A stretch of DNA of 64,000 nucleotides, taken from positions 124,001-188,000 of the forward strand of contig PMSV01000023.1 in NCBI GenBank assembly GCA_003168265.1, read 5' to 3'. The DNA comes from Chitinophagaceae bacterium (lineage in GTDB: Bacteria; Bacteroidota; Bacteroidia; Chitinophagales; Chitinophagaceae). Made by a program: the position numbers and the translations under genes. This document shows positions 16,174 to 25,696 of the stretch, piece after piece. The notes beneath the pieces were generated by a model, which made no database searches, was not told the DNA's origin, and saw only the letters and a program-made list of their open reading frames with translations. How positions within the stretch are numbered: position 1 is the stretch's first letter; each line of letters starts with the position of its first letter.

Positions 16174-17607
16174 TTACATCGCCGCCAACTGTACCTTCTG
16201 CTGTAACTCCGTCACGTTCTCCCTGAACAAACTATCCGTATCCATCAGGTCCTTCACCGTCTGGCAACTATGTATCACCGTGGTATGATCCCTGCCACCA
16301 AAATGCTCCCCGATCGTTTTCAGAGAATTCTTGGTGAAAGCCTTTGCGAGATACATGGTGATCTGGCGGGCCTGGACGATCTCTCGCTTGCGTGTCTTCT
16401 GCAGCAACTTATCGTAGGGAACATCATAAAATTCACACACCATCTTTTGAATGATCTCAATAGTGATTTCTTTACTGCTGGTTTTCACAAAATTTCTGAG
16501 CACTTTCTTGGCTAGTTCGAGGTCGATCTCCCTTTTATTGAGCGAAGATTGTGCCAAAAGGGAAATCAGCGCACCCTCTAATTCACGAACATTGCTGCTA
16601 ATATTGTAGGCGAGGTACTTGACGACCTCCTTTGGCATATCCAGCCCGTCATTTTTCATCTTTTTATCCAGGATCTCGATCCGGGTCTCATAGTCCGGAA
16701 CCTGTAGATCGGCGCTCAGCCCCCAGCGAAAACGGCTCAGCAGGCGTTCCTGCAATCCATCAAGGTCCTTCGGAGGCTTGTCGGAAGTAAGGATCAGTTG
16801 TTTGGCCGATTGATGCAGATGATTGAAGATCGCGAAAAAAGCATCCTGTGATTTTTCGGCCTTGCTGAAAAACTGAACATCATCGATGATCAGCACATCT
16901 ACCAACTGGTAGAAGTGAATGAAATCATTGATCGCGTTGTTCTTGCTATGGTCGATAAACTGATTGATGAATTTTTCCGAACTCACATAAAGAACCACCT
17001 TATTTGGAAGGGTCCTCTTCACATCGTTTCCGATGGCCTGTGCCAGATGCGTCTTTCCGAGACCCACGCCTCCATAGATCACGAGGGGGTTAAACGAATT
17101 GGTTCCAGGTTTTTCAGCGACGGTCTTGCCGGCCCTGCGCGCAACCCGGTTGCAGTCTCCCTCTATAAATGCATCGAAAGTGTAGACCGGGTTCAACTGC
17201 GCATCGATCTGCATCTTTTTCAGGCCTGGGATGACGAAGGGGTTCTTAACTGGATTACTTATAAAAAGCGGAAAGTCCATTTCGTTATTCGAAAAGGTCT
17301 TGTATCCATGTGCAGGTACATCCATAGTCAGAGGTTTATTTTGCTGATTGCCGCTATCCACCATGATCCGGTACTCGAGCCTCGCGTCCTTTGCCAAAAC
17401 CCTGCGAAGGGTCTTAGCCAGCAAATTCACATAATGCTCTTCCAGGTATTCATAGAAGAATTGACTCGGTACCTGGATGACCAGGATATTATCTTTTAGT
17501 TCAACGGGTTTGATCGGCTCGAACCAGGTCTTATAATGTTGCCACTCCACAATGTCCTTAATAATCTCCAGGCAGCTTATCCAAACTTTTTCAAAGGTCT
17601 TTGCCAT
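16174..17607 (-). CDS. dnaA: Chromosomal replication initiator protein DnaA
   Basis: The 477-residue protein has the full DnaA plan: N-terminal domain I (VWISCLEIIKD, TWFEPIKP), a variable linker, AAA+ domain III with Walker A GGVGLGKTHL and Walker B VLIIDDVQFF, and a C-terminal domain IV with the DnaA signature GGRDHTTVIHS that contacts DnaA boxes. It binds oriC and opens the duplex to start replication. Length is normal for the family, and ATG 17607 gives a standard N-terminus. It is transcribed alone on the minus strand, with a terminator after it. A clear oriC was not found in the adjacent 500 bp. Confidence 0.98.
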   Translation of the reverse strand: MAKTFEKVWISCLEIIKDIVEWQHYKTWFEPIKPVELKDNILVIQVPSQFFYEYLEEHYVNLLAKTLRRVLAKDARLEYRIMVDSGNQQNKPLTMDVPAHGYKTFSNNEMDFPLFISNPVKNPFVIPGLKKMQIDAQLNPVYTFDAFIEGDCNRVARRAGKTVAEKPGTNSFNPLVIYGGVGLGKTHLAQAIGNDVKRTLPNKVVLYVSSEKFINQFIDHSKNNAINDFIHFYQLVDVLIIDDVQFFSKAEKSQDAFFAIFNHLHQSAKQLILTSDKPPKDLDGLQERLLSRFRWGLSADLQVPDYETRIEILDKKMKNDGLDMPKEVVKYLAYNISSNVRELEGALISLLAQSSLNKREIDLELAKKVLRNFVKTSSKEITIEIIQKMVCEFYDVPYDKLLQKTRKREIVQARQITMYLAKAFTKNSLKTIGEHFGGRDHTTVIHSCQTVKDLMDTDSLFRENVTELQQKVQLAAM

Positions 17608-18104
17608 TATTGTTGTGTCGGCATTTATATTAGTTAAAAAATTCTTCTTTTGGTAAAATAAAATTCAATAAGTATTGGTTTAAAAAAGTTTCGCAGGGCA
17701 ACGAATATCATCACTTTTTTGGGAAAAAAAAATTTTTTATTATGCAGATTTATTCATCCGTAAATCATAGAAATACTCGATAAAAATTAATCAATTGAAA
17801 ATGATAAAGCTGCATTTAGTTTCTTGTGGTTATACTTATTTTTTAGAGAGAAATTTGAATTTTTTTTCCACCGACTGACGGATAAGTTCTAAAAAATAAA
17901 AGGAGGAAGCGATTGAAGGTACAAATAATTTAAAACGTGCACGGCAATTTATTTTTTGGTTCTTTTTTTACTTTTTTTGGATATTTTTCAATTTCTTAAA
18001 ATTTAATCAAAATTCTGCCCGGCGGACACACTTTTTATATTTGGAGCTAAATTTGCCTCATCAAAGTTGGATGATCAGTCCGATCTAACCTTTAAAGTAG
18101 CATA
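17608..18104. other. AT-rich divergent intergenic region upstream of dnaA
   Basis: About 500 bp, very AT-rich, between divergent dnaA and an outer-membrane protein gene. TAnnTTTG elements at 18036-18043 and 18048-18055 may be -7 boxes for the plus-strand gene. No convincing cluster of DnaA boxes was seen, so I do not call it oriC. Confidence 0.4.
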
Positions 18105-18698
18105 ATGAAAAGCAAAATGAAAAAACTCTTTGTAAACCTTCTGATCCTTTTAGCCATCTCTCCTTCCTTTGCCCAAAAAAGCTTGGATGCCAATTCTCCT
18201 GTCTTTGGTTACGAATCCAATGTAATCAACGCCGGTCTGGGTCTTGGAGATGTCTATTTCGCTTCCGTCTCCAATAGTGGTATTCCCGTCAGTTTCCATG
18301 CAAGCTATGAACGAGGTGTCACTCAAAAACTTGGTATCGGCTATATAGGTCTCGGAGGTGATTTTAGCTTTGCCTCAGCCAAAGAAGTAATCGGCAATAC
18401 CACCTATACCAATTCCGGAATCCTCTTCGCCGCCCGCGCCGCCTATCATTTCGCAATTACCGGGGAAGTCGGTCGCAAACTGGATCCCTATGCTGGCATC
18501 CTGGCAGGGTTCGTTATAGCCTCTCATTCTTCTAAAGGACCTGGAAGCGATATCAATACCTATGAACATTCGGGAGGACCTGCTGCAGGTGCATTTGTGG
18601 GAGCCCATTATTATTTTGTTCCGAATTTCGGGGTCTTTGCGGAATTGGGTTATAATATCACTTCCGTTTTCAATACAGGTCTCAGCTTCAAGTTCTAA
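18105..18698 (+). CDS. Outer-membrane beta-barrel protein
   Basis: The 197-residue protein has a signal peptide (MKSKMKKLFVNLLILLAISPSFA, cleavage before QKS). The rest is made of alternating short amphipathic strands with glycine turns (GLGLGDVYFAS, GIGYIGLGGDFSF, YAGILAGFVIA) ending in an aromatic terminal strand GLSFKF. This is the layout of a small eight-strand OmpX/OprF-like barrel. Function is unknown; such proteins are common surface proteins in Bacteroidota. Start codon ATG 18105 has another in-frame Met four codons later. Confidence 0.75.
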   Translation: MKSKMKKLFVNLLILLAISPSFAQKSLDANSPVFGYESNVINAGLGLGDVYFASVSNSGIPVSFHASYERGVTQKLGIGYIGLGGDFSFASAKEVIGNTTYTNSGILFAARAAYHFAITGEVGRKLDPYAGILAGFVIASHSSKGPGSDINTYEHSGGPAAGAFVGAHYYFVPNFGVFAELGYNITSVFNTGLSFKF

Positions 18699-18734
18699 AT
18701 AAATTTTCGTTTTCCGGTTAAATACCAGACACGA

Positions 18735-20291
18735 ATGAAAAAACTGCTGCAACTCAAGCTCTCTCCCGCATCATCTTTCAATGAAGAGGAGATTCGCCTT
18801 GGAGCCGCCCAAGCGCTCGGTTATATTCCGAATCAAGTCACCGGATTCCATCTCATCAAGCGTTCTCTGGATGCAAGGAGTCGTGAACCCGCTTTTCTCT
18901 TAAGTCTCGAATTATTCATCGATGAGCCTTTTGTCAGAAGGCAAAGAACCATCTTTAACTTCCCCGATCTCCCCAAATCTGCCAAAACTGCTTTGATCGT
19001 AGGTGCTGGACCTGCAGGTCTCTTCGCCGCTCTTAAATGCATCGAGTCTGGTATCAAACCCATCGTCATTGAAAGAGGAAAGCAGGTGCGTGAGCGTCGC
19101 AGGGACCTTGCAATCCTGAACCGGGAAGGCATCATCAATCCCGAAAGCAATTATTGTTTTGGGGAAGGGGGAGCCGGTACCTATAGCGATGGGAAGCTAT
19201 ATACCCGAAGCATTAAAAGAGGCAATGTCAACCGTATTCTCAACCTGCTTGTTAAATTCGGGGCCGATGAGTCCATCTTATACGATGCCCATCCCCATGT
19301 CGGTACCAACAAACTTCCCGATATTATCTCCGCTATTCGTAAACAAATTCAAGACAGTGGGGGAGAAGTCCATTTTGAGAAAAAGCTGACTGGTCTTCAA
19401 ATTCAAGATAACAGGCTCCAATCTATATCTACTGCCGATGGGGACCGCATCCTGGCGGATGCTTTTATGTTAGCGACCGGGCATTCTGCCCGGGATATCT
19501 TTTGTCTTTTGCATATTAATAATATCGCCATCCAGGCCAAACCCTTCGCCCTCGGTGTCCGTGTGGAACATCCCCAGGAACTCGTTGACCGTATCCAATA
19601 TCATTGCAGCTCACGCAATTCCTTCCTTCCACCCGCTTCCTATAGTCTCGTGGAGCAGGTCGCTGGAAGAGGCGTCTTTTCTTTTTGCATGTGCCCGGGA
19701 GGGATCATTGCCATAGCTTCAACAAATCCTGGCGAGCTCGTGGTGAACGGTTGGTCTCCAAGCAAACGTAATAATCCCTTTGCCAATTCCGGTATCGTGG
19801 TATCTGTCGAATCCAAAGATCTATCTGCCTTCTCCAATCGTGGCCCTCTTGCCGCAATGTATTTTCAGGAGTCCGTTGAGCAAAAAGCCTTCGCTGCCGG
19901 CGGTGGTCTCTTTGTTGCTCCTGCCGCTCGCATGACTGACTTCGTTGAGGGGAGACTCTCCGCAACCCTTCCCGCCTGTTCCTATATTCCGGGAATCCGG
20001 GCTGCTCAACTTGACGAAGTCCTTCCTCCCTTCATTCATGATGCCTTGAAAGATGCCTTTCTTCATTTCGGCAAAAAAATGAAAGGATACTTTACTGAAG
20101 AAGCCCTCGTAGTAGCCACGGAATCCCGGACTTCCTCTCCGGTTCGGATTCCACGCGACCCGAATGGTTATTTTCATCCTCAGGTGAGAAATCTTTTTCC
20201 CGCTGGCGAGGGGGCCGGCTACGCCGGTGGAATAGTGAGCGCAGCGATGGATGGCGAGAACCTTATCCCTCATTTATTTTCAGTCCCTTAA
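18735..20291 (+). CDS. FAD-dependent oxidoreductase, COG2509 family
   Basis: The 518-residue protein has an N-terminal domain of about 85 residues (LQLKLSPASSF onward) typical of COG2509 flavoproteins, then a Rossmann FAD motif LIVGAGPAGLFAALK. A second conserved segment is YCFGEGGAGTYSDGKLYTR. The C-terminal part ends FPAGEGAGYAGGIVSAAMDG, the usual FAD-contact motif. The family is widely conserved and annotated as an uncharacterised NAD(P)/FAD-dependent dehydrogenase; the substrate is not known. It lies 37 bp after the barrel gene and just upstream of the thiolase on the same strand, so co-transcription with the thiolase is possible. Confidence 0.9.
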   Translation: MKKLLQLKLSPASSFNEEEIRLGAAQALGYIPNQVTGFHLIKRSLDARSREPAFLLSLELFIDEPFVRRQRTIFNFPDLPKSAKTALIVGAGPAGLFAALKCIESGIKPIVIERGKQVRERRRDLAILNREGIINPESNYCFGEGGAGTYSDGKLYTRSIKRGNVNRILNLLVKFGADESILYDAHPHVGTNKLPDIISAIRKQIQDSGGEVHFEKKLTGLQIQDNRLQSISTADGDRILADAFMLATGHSARDIFCLLHINNIAIQAKPFALGVRVEHPQELVDRIQYHCSSRNSFLPPASYSLVEQVAGRGVFSFCMCPGGIIAIASTNPGELVVNGWSPSKRNNPFANSGIVVSVESKDLSAFSNRGPLAAMYFQESVEQKAFAAGGGLFVAPAARMTDFVEGRLSATLPACSYIPGIRAAQLDEVLPPFIHDALKDAFLHFGKKMKGYFTEEALVVATESRTSSPVRIPRDPNGYFHPQVRNLFPAGEGAGYAGGIVSAAMDGENLIPHLFSVP

Positions 20292-20304
20292 CTTTATTTT
20301 AATT

Positions 20305-21489
20305 ATGAAGACATGCTATATCGTAGATGCGGTCCGGACCCCTGTCGGCAAATACGGAGGCGCACTTGCCGGGACCCGGCCTGATGATTTATTGGCCCTC
20401 GTTCTGTGCGCATTACTCGAAAGAAATCCTGGGCTCGATCCCGCAGCTATTGAAGATATAATTGCCGGCGATGCTAATCAGGCAGGGGAGGACAACCGCA
20501 ATGTAGCGCGCATGGCCGCGCTCCTGGCCGGGCTACCCGTTACTGTTGCGGGAGCCACCGTGAACCGTCTCTGCGCAAGCGGCCTCCAGGCCATCATGGA
20601 TGCTGCCCGTGCGATTCAATGCGGCGATGGGGAAGTCTTCATTGCGGGCGGGGTTGAAAGTATGAGCCGTGCACCCTATATCCTTCCGAAATCTGAAAAG
20701 CCTTTTAAAAGAGACTTGCAGATCTTTGACACTACACTGGGCTGGCGACTGACCAATCCCAAACTCTCCGCCCTGCACCATCCCTATTCGATGGGAGAGA
20801 CAGCAGAAAATGTGGCAAATCAGTGGAAGATTTCCCGTCATGCACAGGATGAATTTGCCCTCGAAAGCCAGGATAAATATTTTGCCGCTTTACAGCGCAA
20901 CATCTGGAAAGAGGAGATCGTTCCGGTTGAATTGGAAGAGATAGTCTTCGAACACGACGAGCATCCCCGCAAAACCAGCCTCGAAAAACTGGCCGGCCTC
21001 AAACCCGCATTTGCAAATAACGGAACCGTTACCGCAGGAAATTCTTCCGGCATCAATGATGGCGCTGCAGTACTCTTACTGGCCTCCGAAAAAGCCCTCG
21101 AAAAATATTCCCTCAAACCCCTCGGAAAAATTATCACCATGGCCATCGCAGGCGTCGACCCCTCCATCATGGGCATCGGCCCCGTGCCCGCTACTCAAAA
21201 GGCCCTCAGTCGTGCCGGTCTGACTGTAAACGATCTTGATCTCATCGAGCTCAATGAAGCCTTCGCCTCCCAATCCATCGCCTGCATTCACGACCTCTCC
21301 CTCGACCTTCAAAAAGTAAATGTAAATGGAGGGGCCATTGCCATCGGCCATCCTCTTGGATGCAGCGGAGCCCGCATCTCCACCACCCTGCTCCATGAAA
21401 TGAAACGTCGCGGATCCCGCTATGGACTCGCTACCATGTGCATCGGGGTAGGGCAGGGAGCCGCAATCATTTATGAAGGGGTATTATAG
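20305..21489 (+). CDS. Acetyl-CoA C-acyltransferase (thiolase)
   Basis: The 394-residue protein from ATG 20305 starts [16 protein letters not shown], the thiolase N-terminus. Catalytic Cys is in [11 protein letters not shown], the active-site His in [16 protein letters not shown] and the second Cys in [11 protein letters not shown]. Thiolases cleave 3-oxoacyl-CoA with CoA to acetyl-CoA in fatty-acid or aromatic degradation. Sequence pattern is near PcaF/PaaJ-type 3-oxoadipyl-CoA thiolases, but no degradation genes are adjacent, so specificity is open. Its 3' end overlaps the convergent hisS 3' end by 19 bp. Confidence 0.93.
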   Translation: MKTCYIVDAVRTPVGKYGGALAGTRPDDLLALVLCALLERNPGLDPAAIEDIIAGDANQAGEDNRNVARMAALLAGLPVTVAGATVNRLCASGLQAIMDAARAIQCGDGEVFIAGGVESMSRAPYILPKSEKPFKRDLQIFDTTLGWRLTNPKLSALHHPYSMGETAENVANQWKISRHAQDEFALESQDKYFAALQRNIWKEEIVPVELEEIVFEHDEHPRKTSLEKLAGLKPAFANNGTVTAGNSSGINDGAAVLLLASEKALEKYSLKPLGKIITMAIAGVDPSIMGIGPVPATQKALSRAGLTVNDLDLIELNEAFASQSIACIHDLSLDLQKVNVNGGAIAIGHPLGCSGARISTTLLHEMKRRGSRYGLATMCIGVGQGAAIIYEGVL

Positions 21490-22841
21490 TTAGCCAGATA
21501 GTTAGGCAGCTCCTCTTGCCTGATATTCACCTGCTCCCCACTGCCCAGGTTTTTTACCGTACAAGTCCCCTCAGCCAGCTCCTTGCTCCCGATAATCACG
21601 GCAATGGGTATCCTCTTTCTATCCGCGTACTTGAATTGCTTGTCGAATTTAGCCATTTCGTGATAGAGCTCACCGGAGATTCCCTTCTTCCTTAATTCCT
21701 GCAAAAGCACAAAGGCCCTCGCTGTCTCGCTCTCTCCCAAATTAAAGAACAATACCCTCGTGCCCGCATAAATACCCTCGGGGAATAAATTCAGTTCTTC
21801 CAGCACATCGTAGATCCGATCCACCCCGAAAGAAATACCGACACCAGCCATATTCGGCAACCCGAAAAGTCCCGTAAGATCATCATATCGTCCCCCGCCT
21901 CCGATACTGCCCATCGAAACGCCGAGGGCCTTCACCTCATAAATAGTTCCAGTATAATAGTTCAGTCCCCGGGCCAAAGTAAAATCCACAGCCAGCCCCT
22001 CGATGGCCGCCGTCCTGATCACAAAATCCAACTCCTCGATGCCCTTTCTTCCTGTCTCTACGGCCCCGATAATCCTTTCCATGGATGAAAGTTTCTCTTC
22101 ATTGCTCCCTTCAACACTCAAAAACTTTTCAACCAATTCGATCTGCCCATCCCGCATTCCCGCAACCCTCAACTCCTCCTTCACCTTCTCAATTCCGATC
22201 TTATCCAGTTTATCGATAGCGACCGTAATTGGTATCAATTGTTCCGCGCTTCCGCAAGCCTCCGCCAATGCCGCAAGAATTTTCCTGTTATTGATCCGGA
22301 TTTCCGACGGCAGACGCAGGCGTTCAAAAGCATCGGCATAAATATGTGCAAATTCCACATCGCTCAGCAATGAATTACTCCCCACCAGGTCGGCATCGCA
22401 TTGGTAGAATTCGCGGTAACGCCCCTTTTGCGGACGGTCTGCCCTCCATACCGGCTGCATCTGGTAACGTCTATAAGGGAATGCCAGTTGATGAGAATTC
22501 ATCGCAACATAGCGCGCAAAAGGAATCGTCAGGTCATAGCGCAGGGCCCTCTCGGTGATAACACTTGTATTCTTCCCCTCCAGGATCTTCTCGAATTCTG
22601 CCCTCACCTTCTCCTGTTTTGCAGGCAGATCCAGTCCATTGTTAAGAATCTTAAAGATCAATTTATCTCCCTCGTCACCGTATTTGCCGATCAGGGTCTC
22701 CAGGTTCTCCAGGGCCGGAGTCTCCAGCGGCTGAAACCCGTACAGCTCAAAAACCTCCTGTAGGATAGAAAAAATAAATTTCCTTTTCCGCACCGTCTCT
22801 GCGCCAAAATCTCTCGTTCCTTGTGGAAGGGTTGGTTTCAT
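21471..22841 (-). CDS. hisS: Histidyl-tRNA synthetase
   Basis: The 456-residue class II synthetase has motif 1 around YGFQPLETPALENLE, motif 2 region RYDLTIPFARYVA with MQPVWRADRPQKGRYREFYQCD, and the histidine-specific ARGLNYYTGTIYE and GGGGRYDDL segments. The C-terminal anticodon-binding domain follows (RVLFFNLGESE to the end). It charges tRNA-His in the cytoplasm. It begins 3 bp after the phosphatase stop, so the two likely form an operon on the minus strand, with the phosphatase first. Length is standard for the family. Confidence 0.97.
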   Translation of the reverse strand: MKPTLPQGTRDFGAETVRKRKFIFSILQEVFELYGFQPLETPALENLETLIGKYGDEGDKLIFKILNNGLDLPAKQEKVRAEFEKILEGKNTSVITERALRYDLTIPFARYVAMNSHQLAFPYRRYQMQPVWRADRPQKGRYREFYQCDADLVGSNSLLSDVEFAHIYADAFERLRLPSEIRINNRKILAALAEACGSAEQLIPITVAIDKLDKIGIEKVKEELRVAGMRDGQIELVEKFLSVEGSNEEKLSSMERIIGAVETGRKGIEELDFVIRTAAIEGLAVDFTLARGLNYYTGTIYEVKALGVSMGSIGGGGRYDDLTGLFGLPNMAGVGISFGVDRIYDVLEELNLFPEGIYAGTRVLFFNLGESETARAFVLLQELRKKGISGELYHEMAKFDKQFKYADRKRIPIAVIIGSKELAEGTCTVKNLGSGEQVNIRQEELPNYLANYNTPS

Positions 22842-22844
22842 GGG

Positions 22845-23321
22845 CTAATATGTTTTTATCTTTCCTGACAGCGCTTTTGCAATGATTGCTTCACAAGCCT
22901 GGCTGATGAGTTCAAAAGCATATTCATATTCCGTTTCAGGCCCGGACCAGGGGTCCGGCACTTCCAGGTTCTTTCCGGGATAAACCTCGTTCATCAGCAG
23001 ATCTGCTTTCCGGGGGTCGAATTTTTTCCCCGCCAGTTTCTGCATATTATAAAGCACATCAGGAGCCATCGAATAGATCTTATCGAAACGATCAAAATCC
23101 TCCCCAACAAATTTTCTGGCCCTCTGTTTCCGGATATCGATGCCATGAATCAAGGCAACCTTTTGTGAGAGCGGATGCGGAGCCTCGCCCAAGTGAAATC
23201 CGTTGGTCCCCGCACTGTCCACCATCCATTTCAATCCCGCCTCATTGGCTCTTTCTTTAAGTATTCCCTCTGCCATCGGGCTCCTGCAAATATTGCCCAG
23301 GCAAACCATCAAAATTTTCAT
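22845..23321 (-). CDS. Low-molecular-weight protein tyrosine phosphatase
   Basis: The 158-residue protein has the LMW-PTP P-loop CLGNICRS (residues 7-14, catalytic Cys7 and Arg13) right after the N-terminal strand, and the general-acid loop VPDPWSG near residue 126. These enzymes dephosphorylate phosphotyrosine on proteins or small phospho-substrates. It sits directly upstream of hisS on the minus strand. There is no kinase partner nearby, so its physiological substrate is not evident. Confidence 0.95.
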   Translation of the reverse strand: MKILMVCLGNICRSPMAEGILKERANEAGLKWMVDSAGTNGFHLGEAPHPLSQKVALIHGIDIRKQRARKFVGEDFDRFDKIYSMAPDVLYNMQKLAGKKFDPRKADLLMNEVYPGKNLEVPDPWSGPETEYEYAFELISQACEAIIAKALSGKIKTY

Positions 23322-23533
23322 GCTGTAAATATAAAGGATAGCCTCAAGCCAACCGCACTGTTAAAATTTCTAAAGGCTTATGGATTTTTTTTTGAACTGC
23401 ATCTTAATCCAAGAATCTTGCGTAGGGTTTATCCTTCACTAATCACCAAAAACCCCCAAATGAAACCGGGCATGAGTATTTTGCCTCCGGGGCGAAATAT
23501 ATGCGAGGTTCCGTCCGAAAAAAAATATGCAAA

Positions 23534-24373
23534 ATGAACCCTGAAATGATACTTCATTCAGATATACTGGACATCCTGTTCGAGAATCGCAACAAAGAAT
23601 ACGGTGCCTACGAACTCAGGGTCCATTATAACCGCAGGTTAAAAAAATCGATGCTCATAATTTTATCTTCCTTGTTTGCCTGCCTGATCACCTATTGGGG
23701 AATTGGACTGCTTTATCCCGAAAGCCATAATCATCCCATATGGATCAGCCATGAGGTTGAAATCTCATCGATCTCTCCACCCGATCGTCCACTTCCTCCC
23801 AAACCCAAACTAGTGCCACCAACTGCACGAATTCTTGCCGGGACTCCCTTTACCAACAGGCCCATCATCACAAGGCAACCCATTATCCATCCCATGCCCG
23901 AACAAAAAGACCTCGATAAGAATCTGATTTCAAGCAGAACCATAGAAGGTCTGCCCACCGGCCTAAATGAAGCCCCTCAGCAAGAGACTACCAAATTCGC
24001 AGCATTGAACAACAACGACAACAGTTCCGAAACGGAAACCATATTCAAAACTGCTGAGATCATGCCTGAATTTCCCGGAGGGCAGCCAGCCCTCAGCCAT
24101 TTTCTCTCCTCCCACCTCAAGGTCCCCGAGACTGATCGGGGGCTCGAACCTGGGATGGAAACGACGGTTCAAACCATTGTCCGCTTCGTCGTCAATGCCG
24201 AGGGGCAGGTGCAATCCGTTGAATGCATCAAAAGCGGGGGAAAGGAATTTGACGAAGAAGTCAGGCGGGTCTTCGATAAAATGCCCAGGTGGAAACCCGG
24301 AATGCAGAATGGAAAGAAGGTTTCCGTATATTTTCTCTTGCCCGTTTCCTTTAACGTCAGTGATGAAAATTAA
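23534..24373 (+). CDS. TonB-like energy transducer
   Basis: From ATG 23534 the protein is 279 residues. It opens with LHSDILDILFENRNKEYGAYELR, closely matching the TonB at 47722 (ADILDIIFEGRNKEYGAYDLR). There follow one TM helix (SMLIILSSLFACLITYWGIG), a proline-rich periplasmic spacer (PPDRPLPPKPK) and a C-terminal TonB domain (FVVNAEGQVQSVECIKSG, WKPGMQNGKKVSVYFLLPV). TonB carries ExbBD proton-motive energy to outer-membrane transporters. Its usual neighbours exbB/exbD are at 45-47 kb, while the PstS/TPR genes normally linked to them are here. Confidence 0.88.
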   Translation: MNPEMILHSDILDILFENRNKEYGAYELRVHYNRRLKKSMLIILSSLFACLITYWGIGLLYPESHNHPIWISHEVEISSISPPDRPLPPKPKLVPPTARILAGTPFTNRPIITRQPIIHPMPEQKDLDKNLISSRTIEGLPTGLNEAPQQETTKFAALNNNDNSSETETIFKTAEIMPEFPGGQPALSHFLSSHLKVPETDRGLEPGMETTVQTIVRFVVNAEGQVQSVECIKSGGKEFDEEVRRVFDKMPRWKPGMQNGKKVSVYFLLPVSFNVSDEN

Positions 24374-24433
24374 TTCGGCTCATGAATATTTGTACCCATA
24401 TTTCTGTAATTTGCCCGTCTCAAAAACCTGAAT

Positions 24434-24667
24434 ATGCAGGATGAAGCGCCGGATAGGAGGACAAAAGGCTATATACAGATGCGAACCATCATGGATTATG
24501 GCATGGGAGCCCTCATATTCTTGCTGGGCCTGTTCTTTATTTTCTCGCACAAACTTGGATTTGAATTTAACGTAGACGATTCCTACCGCTATGGCTTTGG
24601 AGGACTTTGTATAGCCTATGGGATCTGGCGCATGTACCGGGGCTATAAAAAAAACTACTTCAACTAA
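24434..24667 (+). CDS. Small two-TM membrane protein
   Basis: The 77-residue product has a polar N-terminus, a TM helix (MGALIFLLGLFFIFSHK) and a second hydrophobic segment (YGFGGLCIAYGIWRMY) with a lysine-rich end. It lies between tonB and the PstS-like gene in the same direction, probably in the same transcript. Its function is unknown. It may start at ATG 24434 or the in-frame ATG at 24479. Confidence 0.65.
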   Translation: MQDEAPDRRTKGYIQMRTIMDYGMGALIFLLGLFFIFSHKLGFEFNVDDSYRYGFGGLCIAYGIWRMYRGYKKNYFN

Positions 24668-24691
24668 CCCTATCTAAGCAATTCAAAGCAA

Positions 24692-25645
24692 ATGGAAAGT
24701 CAATTAATTCAAAGGATCAAGAAATGGACTAAAAAATGGACTTCCCCGCTTTGCTTCAGTACCCTCTTTTTGGCCGGGCTCTCCTGCGGCAGCAATAACG
24801 GCAAAAAATACAATCATGAGACAGCTACCGACGGACAGATCAATATCAGTGTCGACGAATCCTTCAAACCAGTGATCGATGCGGAAATAAAAGTTTTTGA
24901 GTCTTCCTTTCCAAATGCCAGGATTTTTGTACATTACAAGCCTGAGGCAGAATGTTTCCGCGATCTGGTCAAAGACAGCACCCGTATGATTGTCGTGACC
25001 CGGGGGCTGAACAAGGAGGAGGAAAATTTTTACGAAGATTCCATTCATAATGTACCCATTTATGGATTACTCGCTTATGATGCAATAGCCATCATTGTAA
25101 ATCCCAAATCCAATGATACGATCCTCAGCATGAAGGACGTGGTGTCCCTTTTAAGCGGAACCAATTCCGGTAAACAGGTGGTGATGGATGGAGCTTCAGC
25201 CACAAGCACGGTGCGCTATGCGATCGATTCCGTCCTGAGAGGCCAGAAGCTGGGAAAAAATGTAGTGGCAGCCAAATCCAGTGAAGACGTCGTCAATTAT
25301 GTGGCGGGTCACGAAAATGCGGTTGGCTTCATCGGTGTAGGCTGGATCGGCAATCCGGAAGATCCGCAGCAATTGAGCTTCATGCAGAAAGTCAGAATTG
25401 CCGCCGTCCAATGTACCAGTTGTCTGGGGGAGACCTATGTAGAGCCCTACCAGGCCAATATCGCACTTAAACGATATCCGATGATCATGGGATTATACTA
25501 TATCTTAAAGGAGAATTTTAGTGGGGTAGGCAATAATTTCGTGAATTTTTTGCAATTTGAGCGCGGACAGCTGATATTCGCAAGGTCCTATCTATGGCCT
25601 GCGCGCATGTCTTTCCAGCTCAGGGATACTAAGATCAGTGATTAA
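24692..25645 (+). CDS. PstS-like substrate-binding lipoprotein
   Basis: The 317-residue protein has a long signal with lipobox FLAGLSC (lipid Cys about residue 32). The rest is a type II periplasmic binding fold like PstS (ISVDESFKPVIDAEI, then DAIAIIVNPKSNDTILSMKDV, GASATSTVRYAID). PstS binds phosphate, but these Bacteroidota homologues usually lie next to TonB/ExbBD and TPR genes without a PstCAB transporter, as here. Its role in that complex is unknown. It is likely co-transcribed with the TPR gene 51 bp downstream. Confidence 0.82.
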   Translation: MESQLIQRIKKWTKKWTSPLCFSTLFLAGLSCGSNNGKKYNHETATDGQINISVDESFKPVIDAEIKVFESSFPNARIFVHYKPEAECFRDLVKDSTRMIVVTRGLNKEEENFYEDSIHNVPIYGLLAYDAIAIIVNPKSNDTILSMKDVVSLLSGTNSGKQVVMDGASATSTVRYAIDSVLRGQKLGKNVVAAKSSEDVVNYVAGHENAVGFIGVGWIGNPEDPQQLSFMQKVRIAAVQCTSCLGETYVEPYQANIALKRYPMIMGLYYILKENFSGVGNNFVNFLQFERGQLIFARSYLWPARMSFQLRDTKISD

Positions 25646-25696
25646 ACAGCTATTAATTTTAATACATTTACACCTTTAACAAAAACTCGGTTATAT

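Noticed and set aside
17825-17833. TGTGGTTAT as a DnaA box and oriC beside dnaA
   Set aside because: Two mismatches to the consensus and no second box nearby; not enough to call an origin.
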